From assembly GCF_000471625.1 (NCBI RefSeq), contig NZ_AUSW01000015.1, positions 62,001 through 126,000 on the forward strand: a stretch of 64,000 nucleotides of DNA, written 5' to 3'. Numbering within the stretch: position 1 is the stretch's first letter; every line of letters begins with the position of its first letter. Positions 40,984 through 50,550 of this stretch are shown in pieces. The position numbers were made by a program, and so were the translations under genes. The notes under the pieces were generated by a model. The model had not been told where the DNA came from. It saw only the letters and a program-made list of their open reading frames with translations, and did not search any database. The DNA comes from Psychrobacter aquaticus CMS 56 (GTDB lineage Bacteria > Pseudomonadota > Gammaproteobacteria > Pseudomonadales > Moraxellaceae).

Positions 40984-41718
40984 ATGGTGGTAAGTTTGAC
41001 GAGAATACTGCAGTCATTTGGACAAGCTCAAGATGACCTGCCAACGCTAGCTGCGAAAAACGCTCAAGAAATGAGTAGCCGTCAGGACGTAGGCGTTGAT
41101 GACGATAATGCTCAAGCGAAGAGCGCGCTTACCGCGCCTGAGCGTGTAGATCGTATTTGCGATGCATTGGCGCAAGTGCAGGATATTCGAACGCCCACGC
41201 CCATGACGGATCGTTATTTGTCTAATCGTGCTCAGATTCGCCCCAAAAACAGACCCCCTTTTGACCCAGATACGTTATGGTATCTCAAACATGGACGCTG
41301 TCCGATTATGACTGAGCTTGTTGATGTGGTCGATGAGGCCACCCTAAATGCCATGCCGATTGAAGCCGTTGCCATACTAGATCGAATCAATAGCAAATTG
41401 AAGCGCTACCGAGAGTGGAGTAGCGAGCTGAATGACCAACAACAGCAGCAACACAATGAGCGCCAATTTGCCATTGATAAGCTTGTATCTGAAAGTATTC
41501 CTGAAGCGTTACACCATTATGAGCAACTACAACGCTTTAGTCCGCATCGCACCAAAAATAATACGGTACAAGGCAAAATGACCGCTGGCGATTTGCTGAC
41601 TGATTTGTTCTTAGAAGTTGATTATGAGCTTGATGAGTTACTAGATGAGCTGCATCAAACGGTGATGAATCGCCTCGCTTCAACGCACCGTTATGTCAAA
41701 AGCCGGACAAAAAGTTAG
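40984..41718 (+). CDS. First of three tandem paralogous proteins, unknown function
   Basis: The 244-aa protein has no membrane helix. A polar N-terminal part is followed by a helical region (I-L-D-R-I-N-S-K-L-K-R-Y, then Gln-rich coil at 140-160) and a C-terminal section Q-F-A-I-D-K-L-V...I-P-E-A-L-H-H-Y-E-Q-L...L-L-T-D-L-F...L-D-E-L-L. The same order of helices occurs in the next two genes. The three share strand and spacing (102 and 61 bases), so they probably arose by duplication and work together. Confidence 0.65.
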   Translation: MVVSLTRILQSFGQAQDDLPTLAAKNAQEMSSRQDVGVDDDNAQAKSALTAPERVDRICDALAQVQDIRTPTPMTDRYLSNRAQIRPKNRPPFDPDTLWYLKHGRCPIMTELVDVVDEATLNAMPIEAVAILDRINSKLKRYREWSSELNDQQQQQHNERQFAIDKLVSESIPEALHHYEQLQRFSPHRTKNNTVQGKMTAGDLLTDLFLEVDYELDELLDELHQTVMNRLASTHRYVKSRTKS

Positions 41719-41728
41719 CTTTTTTGCC

Positions 41729-41791
41729 TGAAATTTGTACCAGTCTTCCGTAATAATATCGGGTATCCATTTTGTTTGGTATCGATTATAG
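41729..41791. repeat. Intergenic repeat, copy 2
   Basis: Ungapped counterpart of 38380-38442, located 30 bases before the start of the second paralogous gene. Confidence 0.65.
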
Positions 41792-41820
41792 TAAATTTGC
41801 CAATTGATAAGGACAATATA

Positions 41821-42465
41821 ATGACCCAAGTGACTGCGATGTTAGTGATGTTTGTGTTATATGGGGTGCTGCCAGCAGCTGGGTTATATCTGGGTTATCG
41901 TGGCATCAAAAAAGTAACGGCGCCCAAAATGCTTGAGTATGAAGCGATGCCACAATTGGGCTATATTCCTGAAAAAAGTTTACCAGAAGAAGTCAAAACA
42001 GCACTCGCCCAAATTAACCAAAAAGGTGAAAAGCTGCGGGTTATGTATGGTGACACCAATAATGATGGCAAAATCGATGACAAAGATACTGTCAATGAAA
42101 CTTATATCATGATCCAAAATTTAATGGATAGGCATGTTCCACTCGCCGTGGCTGACTATCGCCGATTGCATGATTTAGATGGTGCGCGTGCTGATACCAC
42201 CAAAATTAAGCACTCTAATGTCACTGGTAAAGAAGCGTTATTGGAGGTGCTGAGAACGATTAATACCCAGTTTGATGATTTACTCAGTGCCTCTTATCAT
42301 CAGGATGGGCAAAAACTACTCGCCACCAATAGATATCTGCAAAAGCGTTTTGATACCCCAAAAACAGAGACAGATGCGCCATCTTTGACACATACTGAAG
42401 ACACCGTCACAGCGATTGAAAACCCTAGCGATAAAAGCCCAAAAGCTGAGAATATTAGATTGTGA
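41821..42465 (+). CDS. Second tandem paralogue, membrane-anchored, with EF-hand-like loop
   Basis: The ~214-aa protein starts at ATG 41821 (AAGGA 7 nt upstream). One N-terminal hydrophobic helix (about 5-25) is followed by a short E-Y-E-A-M-P-Q-L-G-Y segment. A D-T-N-N-D-G-K-I-D-D-K-D loop (about 79-90) follows that fits an EF-hand/dockerin calcium site. A helix pattern like that of its neighbours (I-Q-N-L-M-D-R-H-V-P-L-A-V-A-D-Y-R-R-L, then E-A-L-L-E-V-L...F-D-D-L-L) and a Thr-rich tail complete it. Unknown role. Confidence 0.65.
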   Translation: MTQVTAMLVMFVLYGVLPAAGLYLGYRGIKKVTAPKMLEYEAMPQLGYIPEKSLPEEVKTALAQINQKGEKLRVMYGDTNNDGKIDDKDTVNETYIMIQNLMDRHVPLAVADYRRLHDLDGARADTTKIKHSNVTGKEALLEVLRTINTQFDDLLSASYHQDGQKLLATNRYLQKRFDTPKTETDAPSLTHTEDTVTAIENPSDKSPKAENIRL

Positions 42466-42526
42466 ATGGTAGCTTATAAATGCTAAGTGATGAGATATAT
42501 GGGTGAACGATAAATAGTGAGTATGT

Positions 42527-43084
42527 ATGAGTATATTGATAGGCATTGGCGTTGTGACGACGATCACCACCTTTTATTTGGGGCGAAGGGGTTGGCAAGC
42601 TTTTCACAAAGTGGTTGGCATCACCCCAGGTGTACTCACGTACCAAGATTACCATGCGCCCTTGTCGTCAGCCGCTGTAAGTTGGCAGCGGTTAAAGCTG
42701 GACCAAAAACATCTGAAAAATGTGCCGGAGCATCAATTACGGCAATTACAGCGTATCGATGAAAAGGTAAACCGCTATGAAGTTTATCAAAAAGAGTTGC
42801 AGCAGCAGAATATAACGCCTGTAGCAACAGAATCACAATTCGTATTGCATAAGATGCTGCATATTCGATTGCCTGAAATGTTGGCCAGTTATCACCAACT
42901 AACAACTATCAATACAAGCGCTAAAAATGCGAATCATGAAAGAAACGTTGAAGCCAGTGAGTTATTGCAAAAAGTATTGAATAATATTGAGCAGCGTTTA
43001 GACAATCTCTTAGAGCAAATAGAGGCTCAGCATCTACAGAGTTTACGAGTAATGAACAGCTATATAGACAGTCACGATAGTTAA
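42527..43084 (+). CDS. Third tandem paralogue, membrane-anchored
   Basis: The 185-aa protein has one N-terminal hydrophobic helix (about 2-18). A long helical part follows with Q-F-V-L-H-K-M-L-H-I-R-L-P-E-M-L-A-S-Y-H-Q-L (about 104-125) and E-L-L-Q-K-V-L-N-N-I-E-Q-R-L-D-N-L-L (about 145-165) that aligns with the other two. The calcium loop of the second gene is absent. A strong bidirectional terminator follows. Confidence 0.65.
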   Translation: MSILIGIGVVTTITTFYLGRRGWQAFHKVVGITPGVLTYQDYHAPLSSAAVSWQRLKLDQKHLKNVPEHQLRQLQRIDEKVNRYEVYQKELQQQNITPVATESQFVLHKMLHIRLPEMLASYHQLTTINTSAKNANHERNVEASELLQKVLNNIEQRLDNLLEQIEAQHLQSLRVMNSYIDSHDS

Positions 43085-43128
43085 AATTTGAGCAACATAG
43101 TCAAAAATCTTTATAACACAGACCATAG

Positions 43129-43167
43129 AAAAGCGGCCAATGATAATAATAGTCATTGGCCGCTTTT
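43129..43167. terminator. Strong bidirectional terminator
   Basis: A perfect 15-bp stem (AAAAGCGGCCAATGA and complement) with a 9-nt loop is followed by T run on the right and preceded by A run on the left. It separates the three-gene set from convergent rluB. Confidence 0.92.
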
Positions 43168-43206
43168 TTATGATTTACTCTACCTCTTAAAGAGGGTTAA
43201 GTAAAA

Positions 43207-44136
43207 TTAACGCTTGTCATTACGGTCACGGGTATTGCGTGTACCGCGGCTGGCAGGGCTCGCACTGCTTTTAGGCTTTGCGCTATTACTGCGGCTATCG
43301 CCACGATTATCAGTAGTACGACGAGCTTTAAGCGGCTTGTTTCTGATACGCTCTTGCTTTTCCTTGGCCGCGCCGTGTAGACCAGTACCATAACGGGGAC
43401 GCAAGCTCACCAAGTCGGTCAAAGTGTTGATGTCTTTTTTATCAAGCTCTAAGAAACGACCAGTACGTAACTCTTTTGGTAAGGCAATCGTACCATAGCG
43501 CGTACGTAATAGACGGCTGACTTTCAGACCTTGCGACTCAAATAAACGACGTACTTCACGGTTACGGCCTTCTTTTAGCTGTACGTGATACCACTTATTG
43601 ACGCCTTCACCGCCGCCATCTTTGATGTCTTCAAACTGCGCCATACCATCTTCTAGCATGACACCAGAAGTTAAAGCACGGGCGATATCAGGTGTTACTT
43701 CACCTAATACACGAACTGCATATTCACGCGTGACTTCACCAGACGGATGCATCAGTCGATGCGCCATCTCTCCATCATTGGTAAACAATAACAGTCCAGT
43801 TGAGTTAATATCCAGACGTCCAACCATTACCCAGCGGTCGTGAGTCAGTTTTGGTAAACGCTCAAAAACAGTTGGACGACCTTCTGGATCCTTGGCTGAG
43901 CAAACTTCACCTTCAGGCTTGTAGTATGCTAGCACGCGGCGACGCTTTTCATTTTCAGCCGTATATTTGATCTGACGACCATCAACACGAATCTCATCAC
44001 CTTGCTCGACGCGATCGCCAATGGTCGCTGGACCATTATTAACAGACACACGGCCTGCTTTAATGACTTCTTCCATCTGACGACGCGAACCTAGCCCCAT
44101 GCGGGCGAGGGCTTTCTGTAATTTTTCATCTTTCAT
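43207..44136 (-). CDS. rluB: 23S rRNA pseudouridine synthase B
   Basis: RluB makes pseudouridine at position 2605 of 23S rRNA. The 309-aa protein has an S4 domain (about 3-60: L-Q-K-A-L-A-R-M-G-L-G-S-R-R), a catalytic domain with V-G-R-L-D-I-N-S-T-G-L-L-L-F-T-N-D-G (about 103-120, catalytic Asp107), E-G-R-N-R-E-V-R-R-L-F, and a basic low-complexity tail (260-309). Nearby family members (RsuA, RluE, RluF) are possible but the tail and order of motifs fit RluB. Confidence 0.9.
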   Translation of the reverse strand: MKDEKLQKALARMGLGSRRQMEEVIKAGRVSVNNGPATIGDRVEQGDEIRVDGRQIKYTAENEKRRRVLAYYKPEGEVCSAKDPEGRPTVFERLPKLTHDRWVMVGRLDINSTGLLLFTNDGEMAHRLMHPSGEVTREYAVRVLGEVTPDIARALTSGVMLEDGMAQFEDIKDGGGEGVNKWYHVQLKEGRNREVRRLFESQGLKVSRLLRTRYGTIALPKELRTGRFLELDKKDINTLTDLVSLRPRYGTGLHGAAKEKQERIRNKPLKARRTTDNRGDSRSNSAKPKSSASPASRGTRNTRDRNDKR

Positions 44137-44675
44137 TGTGATGTCCTTGAGTCGGTGGGTTTACATTTCTCAATGTATGAATAGGCACCATTTTATACAT
44201 TGCTTCATAGTATTTTTATACATTGATTTACAGTATAAAGAAGGTGCAATCTTTTATTGCCGCGCTATTATACTAGCAAATGACATTTAATATTGGATTT
44301 TTAATCTTTTTATTCTATAAATACATTATTTAACTCTATTTGCAAATACTATCAATTATAGGGCATATTTAATAAATAATTAATATTTATTAAATACACT
44401 TCTTAAAATAAATGAACAAATTTCGAAAATATTTTTATGAAATTGATTGATTACTGACAGAAAACGATAGTTGATAATCGGCGAAGCATATATTGTGTAT
44501 AACACGTCCAAATAAAAGGTCTTTTTGTATCAATCAATAAGAACGTTACTTCATATTAAAAAACTTATGTTATTATACTGCTTATTTTTGTTGAAAAACT
44601 AAGAATAAAGTAATGTTATCATAAAGTTATTTTCAAAAATTTGCGTGATTGCGATGATCGATGAGGCTCTTTTAT
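44137..44675 (+). promoter_or_regulatory. AT-rich upstream region of capsule locus
   Basis: No gene is present in about 540 bp. It is very AT-rich and contains a 12-bp inverted repeat with a 5-nt centre (44367-44395, ATTTAATAAATA arms). A weak sigma70-like pair, TTGAAA at 44591 and TGTTAT at 44614, has a 17-bp spacing. I see no JUMPstart/ops-type element. It probably holds the promoter of the whole locus. Confidence 0.45.
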
Positions 44676-45761
44676 ATGAGACAGGCAACTAAGCTGTTAA
44701 GTACAGCGTGTTTATTACTTAGCAGTATGCTTTATGGGTGTGCCACTACCACTATCAATGCTGGTCTTCAAGCTGGTGAATTGCCACCAAGTGGTTCTTT
44801 TACGGCACAGAACGGTATTAATTTTAACGTACAGCCACTTACCCTTGCGACATTACCGCCTAAGCAAGTAGAGCGCTCGCAACTTAGCAATAATTTATCT
44901 AACTTAGTTCGTTCGTCTAGTCGAACGAACTATCGTATTGCATCATCCGATGTGCTGAGTATTATCTTGGTAGGTTATCCCGATATCACGTCTGCTGGCT
45001 CTTCCGGTTACCCTGTTGATCAGCAAGGTTTTATTCAGTTTCCACTTATTGGCCGTATTCAAGCTAGGGGTCTAAGCATCCCGCAATTTACTGCAAATTT
45101 GAGTTCGCGTCTGGAACGCTATCTGAAATATTCAGACCCACAAGTGAAAGTCATCGAATATCGTGGCAATAAATTTTTTATTGATGGCGAAGTAAACAAA
45201 CCTGGTGAATTCAATATCACAGATGCCCCCGTATCGCTATATAGCGCAATCTCTATGGCAGGTGGTACAAGTGGAGAAGGTGACTCAAACAATATTATCT
45301 TAAGAAGAAATGGTATTGATTATCGTATGGGACTACAGTCTCTACGGCAGGCGGGGTTATCAGCCAATCAAATTTACGTGCAAGATGGTGACTCTATTCG
45401 CGTAGGTAGTGAAGATATCAATAAAGTGTATGTTCTGGGCGAATTCGGTAAAGTTGCGCCTGTACCTATTCTTGATCAAGGTTTAAACCTAGCGCAGGTG
45501 ATTGGAGAGTCAGCAGGACTAAATCCAAGTACCGCCAACGCTGCCAAGATTTATGTGGTACGTGATCAACCTGAATATCAGCGTACGAATATCTACTATG
45601 TTGACATGCAGGCGCTCACCAGCTTTCCACTTGCCAGTCGTTTTGAGATGCAGCCTAATGATATCGTGTATGTTGATCCTACAGGGCTAACTCGTTGGAA
45701 TCGCGTTCTTAGCGCGTTGTTACCGTCTACATCAGCAGTCAGAAGTTTTTCAAGTCTATAG
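44676..45761 (+). CDS. wza: Polysaccharide export outer-membrane lipoprotein Wza
   Basis: Wza forms the octameric outer-membrane channel for capsule or exopolysaccharide. The ~361-aa protein has a lipobox L-Y-G-C (Cys22), a poly-export domain (S-S-D-V-L-S-I-I-L-V-G-Y-P, about 85), repeated SLBB domains (Y-R-G-N-K-F-F-I-D-G-E-V-N-K-P-G near 155; V-Y-V-L-G-E-F-G-K near 250) and a C-terminal amphipathic helix (T-R-W-N-R-V-L-S-A-L-L). ATG 44676 has a GAGG 8 nt upstream; ATG 44661 does not. First gene of the locus. Confidence 0.93.
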   Translation: MRQATKLLSTACLLLSSMLYGCATTTINAGLQAGELPPSGSFTAQNGINFNVQPLTLATLPPKQVERSQLSNNLSNLVRSSSRTNYRIASSDVLSIILVGYPDITSAGSSGYPVDQQGFIQFPLIGRIQARGLSIPQFTANLSSRLERYLKYSDPQVKVIEYRGNKFFIDGEVNKPGEFNITDAPVSLYSAISMAGGTSGEGDSNNIILRRNGIDYRMGLQSLRQAGLSANQIYVQDGDSIRVGSEDINKVYVLGEFGKVAPVPILDQGLNLAQVIGESAGLNPSTANAAKIYVVRDQPEYQRTNIYYVDMQALTSFPLASRFEMQPNDIVYVDPTGLTRWNRVLSALLPSTSAVRSFSSL

Positions 45762-45773
45762 GGAACTATTAGA

Positions 45774-46205
45774 ATGGCGTTTGATAATATTTTAGTTGTT
45801 TGTATAGGCAATATATGTCGTAGTCCAATTGCTGAAGCGCTATTAAAAGAGGAATATCCACAAAAGCATATCGATTCTGCCGGTCTTTCAGCAGTGGTGG
45901 GAAACCCAGTTGATCCAAAGTCGCAACAAGTCATGAACCCATATAATATAGATATGTCTAACCATATCGCCAAGCAAATAAACGAAAACTTAGTTATGAA
46001 AGCTGATTTGATATTTACCATGTCAGACAGTCAGACCAAATGGATAGAAGAGCGATGGCCACATTGTCGTGGCAAGACTTTTAAGATTGGGCACTGGCAT
46101 GATAAAGATATTGCGGATCCTTATCAGCATGATATATCGTTATTTGAGGTTGCAAGACAAGATATTGTCGAAAGCTTGAAACCTTGGACTGATAAAATTG
46201 GTTAA
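45774..46205 (+). CDS. wzb: Low-molecular-weight protein tyrosine phosphatase Wzb
   Basis: Wzb dephosphorylates Wzc and so controls polymer length and export. The 143-aa protein has the P-loop C-I-G-N-I-C-R-S (C10-x5-R16) at the start and the catalytic acid loop A-D-P-Y near residue 114. It lies 12 bases after wza and 53 before wzc. All catalytic residues are intact. Confidence 0.94.
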   Translation: MAFDNILVVCIGNICRSPIAEALLKEEYPQKHIDSAGLSAVVGNPVDPKSQQVMNPYNIDMSNHIAKQINENLVMKADLIFTMSDSQTKWIEERWPHCRGKTFKIGHWHDKDIADPYQHDISLFEVARQDIVESLKPWTDKIG

Positions 46206-46258
46206 TTGATCAATATTTAATAGATAGCATTGAACGACTAAATTTAAGTGATGAGTAT

Positions 46259-48463
46259 ATGGTAACGAATACAGATAAAAAAAACCTGTCAGGGCCAACC
46301 GAACAAAAGAGCGACGGTAATATATTAGCCCTATTGTTTTCAATATTACGTAGCTGGAAGACCATACTTTTCTTCGGGCTATTAGGTCTAATTATCGGTG
46401 TGCTTTATAGTCGTTATGAAACCACTATATACCAATCGAGTGCGCTTATACATATTGAGGCGAGCTCTAAAGGCGTTTCAGCACTTGGATCAGGTATTTC
46501 AGAGCTGATACCATCAGACGGAAGTGCTGCCCAAACAGAAGCGCAGCTTATACAATCACGTATGGTAATTAAGCCTGTGATTGATTTACTTCATTTATCT
46601 GTAAGACTCAACGATCCTAATGTCGACGCCATAGACAAGATTAGGACCAATAATATTCATACTCAAAATAATACGCCTGATGGTGTAATGCTTGAAACAG
46701 AGAGCGGACAGGTCGAAGTCAGTCAGTTTAATGTTTCTAAGGACTATTTAGATAAGTCATTTACTTTAGTGAGGTCAGATAGTGGCTTTACGTTAAGTAA
46801 CGGCTTTGATAGTTTTCAAGGTCAGTTCAATGAGTTAATACGATTTCGTGGTGAAAACGGTACTATTGAAATTAATGTGAATGATTTACCAGCTAGTGAT
46901 TACCCTATTAGTATAACCAAACAATCATTACAAAATACGACAAACGCTGTAGTAGGTGCTTTAACAGTAGCAGAAGTTGGTACCACAGGTATTTTAGCAT
47001 TATCGATGATTGGACCTGATCAAGATCAGATAACTCGTATTTTACGCGAAATTGTCGTTTCTTACGTAGGGCAAAACAACTCTCGTGGTTCAGAAGAAAC
47101 GACTAAAACCCTTGAGTTTATGGAAACTCAGATTCCAGTTATCAAACAAAACCTTGAAGAATCTGAGGCAGCATTCAACCAATTTCGTACAGAAAATAAC
47201 TCGATAGATGTTAACCAAGAAGCGTCACTATTGGTAGCAGAGAACGCACGTATCGATAATCAGTTGAGCGAATTGAGATTGAAAAAGGCAGATCTCACTA
47301 CTTATTATACTGAAGAACATCCATTGGTTATTCAAATTAATGATCAAATTGCACAACTGCAAAGTAGAATTCAGGTTATTGATAGTAGAGTTGAAGAGCT
47401 GCCTGAAATACAAAGAGAGTTTTTACAACTTTCAGAAGACGTTGGTATCAACCGAGAGATTTATCTCAGCATGCTCAAAAATTACCAACAATTGCAGATC
47501 GCTAAAGCAGGTCAGATCGGTTTTGCTCGCATTATTGACACACCTATCAGTACTTATCGTGCAATTGCGCCTAAGAAGTCGTTAATTATATTACTGTCTT
47601 TACTGACGGGATTGTTATTAGGGGTTATGGCCGTCTTATTGAAAAATATGATTAGAAGCGTTGTTAAGGATCCTGAACGTCTTGAAGCCAAAACGGGTGT
47701 TCCTGTGATTGCGACTGTACCACGTTCACCATTGCTAACGCGGCTCAATAAAAACAGTAAGACGAAAGCTCGATTACTCGCTAATGCCGATAATCATAGT
47801 CTGAGTTATGAGGCTATAAAAAGTTTAAGAACGCACCTCATGTTCAGTATGCCAAAAGATAGTAGAACGGGTCAGCGAGCTAAAGTAATACTGATCACAG
47901 GTGAAAGCCCAGGTGTGGGTAAGTCCTTTATATCTGCTAATTTGTCTGAAGTTTTTGCTCAGCTCGATAAAAAAGTACTTATCATGGATGCAGATATGCG
48001 TTTAGGCGAGTTACATAACGTATTCAATATGGATCAAGATAACGGTTTAGCCGATTATTTTCAAAAAGACAGTCATACGTTAGTTGATATTGTTCACCCA
48101 ACCAGTATGGATAATGTTGATTTTATCCCTCGAGGTAAGCAACCACATAATCCGGCATCATTACTTTCTAGTGATAAGTTTGACACTCTTATGATTGAGT
48201 TGAATGCTCACTATGATTACATTGTTATAGATTCGCCACCTGTATTAGCAGCGTCAGATGCAATCATACTGTCACGACATGCGGACAAAGTACTTATGGT
48301 AACTCGTTATGACGACTCGATAGAAGGTCAGCTGGTCTATGCGATTAAGCAAATGAATAAAGCCAATGTAGAAGTAGATGGCATTGTTCTTAATGACGTC
48401 AAGCAAGGCCTCATGAGTAAGTACAGTTACAATTACAGTTATGCCTATGGTGATAACCAGTAA
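46259..48463 (+). CDS. wzc: Capsule tyrosine autokinase Wzc
   Basis: The 734-aa inner-membrane protein has a Wzz-type chain-length domain between two membrane helices (about 33-53 and 440-460), periplasmic coiled coils, and a cytoplasmic BY-kinase domain. Walker A G-E-S-P-G-V-G-K-S is near residue 548, Walker A' V-L-I-M-D-A-D-M-R near 575, and Walker B I-V-I-D-S-P-P near 658. The C-terminal cluster has five Tyr (K-Y-S-Y-N-Y-S-Y-A-Y). It phosphorylates itself and regulates the Wzy-dependent polymerisation. Confidence 0.94.
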   Translation: MVTNTDKKNLSGPTEQKSDGNILALLFSILRSWKTILFFGLLGLIIGVLYSRYETTIYQSSALIHIEASSKGVSALGSGISELIPSDGSAAQTEAQLIQSRMVIKPVIDLLHLSVRLNDPNVDAIDKIRTNNIHTQNNTPDGVMLETESGQVEVSQFNVSKDYLDKSFTLVRSDSGFTLSNGFDSFQGQFNELIRFRGENGTIEINVNDLPASDYPISITKQSLQNTTNAVVGALTVAEVGTTGILALSMIGPDQDQITRILREIVVSYVGQNNSRGSEETTKTLEFMETQIPVIKQNLEESEAAFNQFRTENNSIDVNQEASLLVAENARIDNQLSELRLKKADLTTYYTEEHPLVIQINDQIAQLQSRIQVIDSRVEELPEIQREFLQLSEDVGINREIYLSMLKNYQQLQIAKAGQIGFARIIDTPISTYRAIAPKKSLIILLSLLTGLLLGVMAVLLKNMIRSVVKDPERLEAKTGVPVIATVPRSPLLTRLNKNSKTKARLLANADNHSLSYEAIKSLRTHLMFSMPKDSRTGQRAKVILITGESPGVGKSFISANLSEVFAQLDKKVLIMDADMRLGELHNVFNMDQDNGLADYFQKDSHTLVDIVHPTSMDNVDFIPRGKQPHNPASLLSSDKFDTLMIELNAHYDYIVIDSPPVLAASDAIILSRHADKVLMVTRYDDSIEGQLVYAIKQMNKANVEVDGIVLNDVKQGLMSKYSYNYSYAYGDNQ

Positions 48464-48523
48464 TTGTTTCGTAGAGTATAATAATAGCCTTTGGCAATAG
48501 CGTCAGTTACGTAGTTAAATATT

Positions 48524-50485
48524 ATGTTTATAGAACCAAATTCTAACCGTTACCATCAGTTACCTAATAAAAGTGATGGTTTACTGCAACACATAACGCA
48601 TTATTTCTTGGCGTTATCACGTAGTAGTAAACGCACTATATTAGTGACTGCAGATTTTATCATGGCCATGGGATGCCTATTCCTAGCCTTACTATTGCGT
48701 TATGGTGATTTAGAACATAATGTTGATTTTTTTAACATGTTTTTATATGTGTTACCGGCTGTTATTGGTCTATATATTATTGGGTTCTATAAAGGGGTAG
48801 CTAGAGGGTTTTTTGATGCGGTAATGGGTAGTGTGTTGCAATTGTTCTTTTTGCTTATCTTACTGTATGAAGCCATTCTTTACTTTGAAATTGGACCGCA
48901 AATACCGCGTTCCACGCCTATTCTTTTCTTATTCCTATTTTATATTTGGTTATGGAACAGTCGCTTAACGGTCAGAGAGTTGTTAAGACGCTGGCAACGT
49001 AAAGGACAAAGCCGTCACAAATATAATAGTGATTATGATAATGTCATAATTTATGGGGCAGGAGAGGCTGGTCGAGAACTATTAGAAGGTCTTAGAAACT
49101 CACATAAATATCATGTAGTGGCATATGTTGATGATGATCCTCAGCTAACTGGGGCCTATTTGTTAGACAAGAAAATCTATTCAGCAAATGAGCTGGTAAA
49201 CTTGGTTACTAAACTGGATGTGGCCCAAGTGTTTTTAGCAATACCTTCTGTTAGCCGTGCTCATAAAAGACACATTATTAATAAGTTAGAAGGTATTTCG
49301 ATCAAAATAAAAGAATTACCCAGTTTAGAAGAAATTGCTGAAGAAAAAGTCACGGTTAGTAGTATGCGCAGAGTGGATATCTTAGATGTTTTAGATCGGC
49401 AAACTGTGGAGCCAGACGTAAATCTTTTGCGAAAAAATATTAATAATAAATCTGTATTGGTGACAGGAGCGGGTGGTTCTATAGGTAGTGAACTATGTCG
49501 ACAGATAATTAAGAATAAACCCAGATGTTTGGTATTGTATGAACTGTCTGAGTATGCCTTGTATAGTATCCATCAAGAGCTTCTTGCTAAACAAGCAGGC
49601 GATCAGGATTATATTGATATCAAAATAATCGCCATTATTGGTAATGTTACCAATGAGAACAATCTGTTTAGAATATTTCAAAAATATAAGGTGCAGACTG
49701 TTTATCATGCTGCCGCCTATAAGCATGTACCCATTGTAGAGGATAATCCTTTTGAAGGAGCTATCAATAACAGTCAAGGTACTTATCATTGTGCCCGTGC
49801 AGCCATACAAGCAGAGGTGGAAACTTTTGTGTTAATCTCCACAGATAAGGCAGTCCGACCTACTAATGTTATGGGTGCCACTAAACGTTTGGCAGAATTG
49901 GCATGCCAAGGTTTAAGTCGGACTGGAAGTCATACTTGTATCAGTATGGTTCGATTTGGTAATGTACTAGGGTCATCAGGCTCTGTAATACCCGTATTTA
50001 CCAAACAGATAGAGCAAGGTAAACCAATAACGGTTACTCATCCTGATGTGACTCGCTATTTCATGACCATTCCAGAAGCTGCAAATCTAGTGATTCAAGC
50101 AGGAGCAATGGCGACAGGTGGGGAAGTGTTTGTTTTAGATATGGGTGAGCCGGTAAAAATTGTCGATCTTGCTTATCGAATGATTCATCTAAGTGGCCAT
50201 ACACCTAAAACCGCTGAAAATCCTGATGGTGATATAGAGATAGTATTTACAGGGCTACGACCTGGTGAAAAGCTTTATGAAGAGCTGATTATCGGTGAAG
50301 ATAATGTTGAAAATACAGGTCACCCCTTAATTATGCAGGCAATGGAACATAGCTTTCCGTTAAGCGATATTGAAAAAACTTTATTTGAGCTTGCTAATAA
50401 GGCAGAACAACAAGACATAGGCTGGCTCAAGGATCAGTTCAAGCACTTCGTGGCAGGCTATCAAGACAATTCAAAATCAACATGA
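48524..50485 (+). CDS. Membrane nucleotide-sugar 4,6-dehydratase (WbpM/PglF-like)
   Basis: The 653-aa protein has four N-terminal membrane helices, a CoA-binding-like domain (N-V-I-I-Y-G-A-G-E-A-G-R-E-L) and a catalytic SDR domain with G-A-G-G-S-I-G-S-E-L (about 315). The catalytic region is S-T-D-K-A-V and the late part G-L-R-P-G-E-K-L-Y-E-E-L. Members convert UDP-GlcNAc to UDP-2-acetamido-2,6-dideoxy-4-keto-hexose, a precursor of bacillosamine, QuiNAc or FucNAc. It is the retaining-type enzyme in contrast with the soluble PseB-like one at 55013. Confidence 0.9.
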   Translation: MFIEPNSNRYHQLPNKSDGLLQHITHYFLALSRSSKRTILVTADFIMAMGCLFLALLLRYGDLEHNVDFFNMFLYVLPAVIGLYIIGFYKGVARGFFDAVMGSVLQLFFLLILLYEAILYFEIGPQIPRSTPILFLFLFYIWLWNSRLTVRELLRRWQRKGQSRHKYNSDYDNVIIYGAGEAGRELLEGLRNSHKYHVVAYVDDDPQLTGAYLLDKKIYSANELVNLVTKLDVAQVFLAIPSVSRAHKRHIINKLEGISIKIKELPSLEEIAEEKVTVSSMRRVDILDVLDRQTVEPDVNLLRKNINNKSVLVTGAGGSIGSELCRQIIKNKPRCLVLYELSEYALYSIHQELLAKQAGDQDYIDIKIIAIIGNVTNENNLFRIFQKYKVQTVYHAAAYKHVPIVEDNPFEGAINNSQGTYHCARAAIQAEVETFVLISTDKAVRPTNVMGATKRLAELACQGLSRTGSHTCISMVRFGNVLGSSGSVIPVFTKQIEQGKPITVTHPDVTRYFMTIPEAANLVIQAGAMATGGEVFVLDMGEPVKIVDLAYRMIHLSGHTPKTAENPDGDIEIVFTGLRPGEKLYEELIIGEDNVENTGHPLIMQAMEHSFPLSDIEKTLFELANKAEQQDIGWLKDQFKHFVAGYQDNSKST

Positions 50486-50550
50486 AAGTCTTCCATGTTA
50501 ATATAAATATACCGTTAAGTACTCATTAAGAAATCATTTAAAGGAAAACT

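Noticed and set aside
42517..42762. Open frame just before the third paralogue
   Set aside because: It overlaps the start of a frame that shows clear similarity to its neighbours; it is out of frame and has Cys/His-rich random composition.
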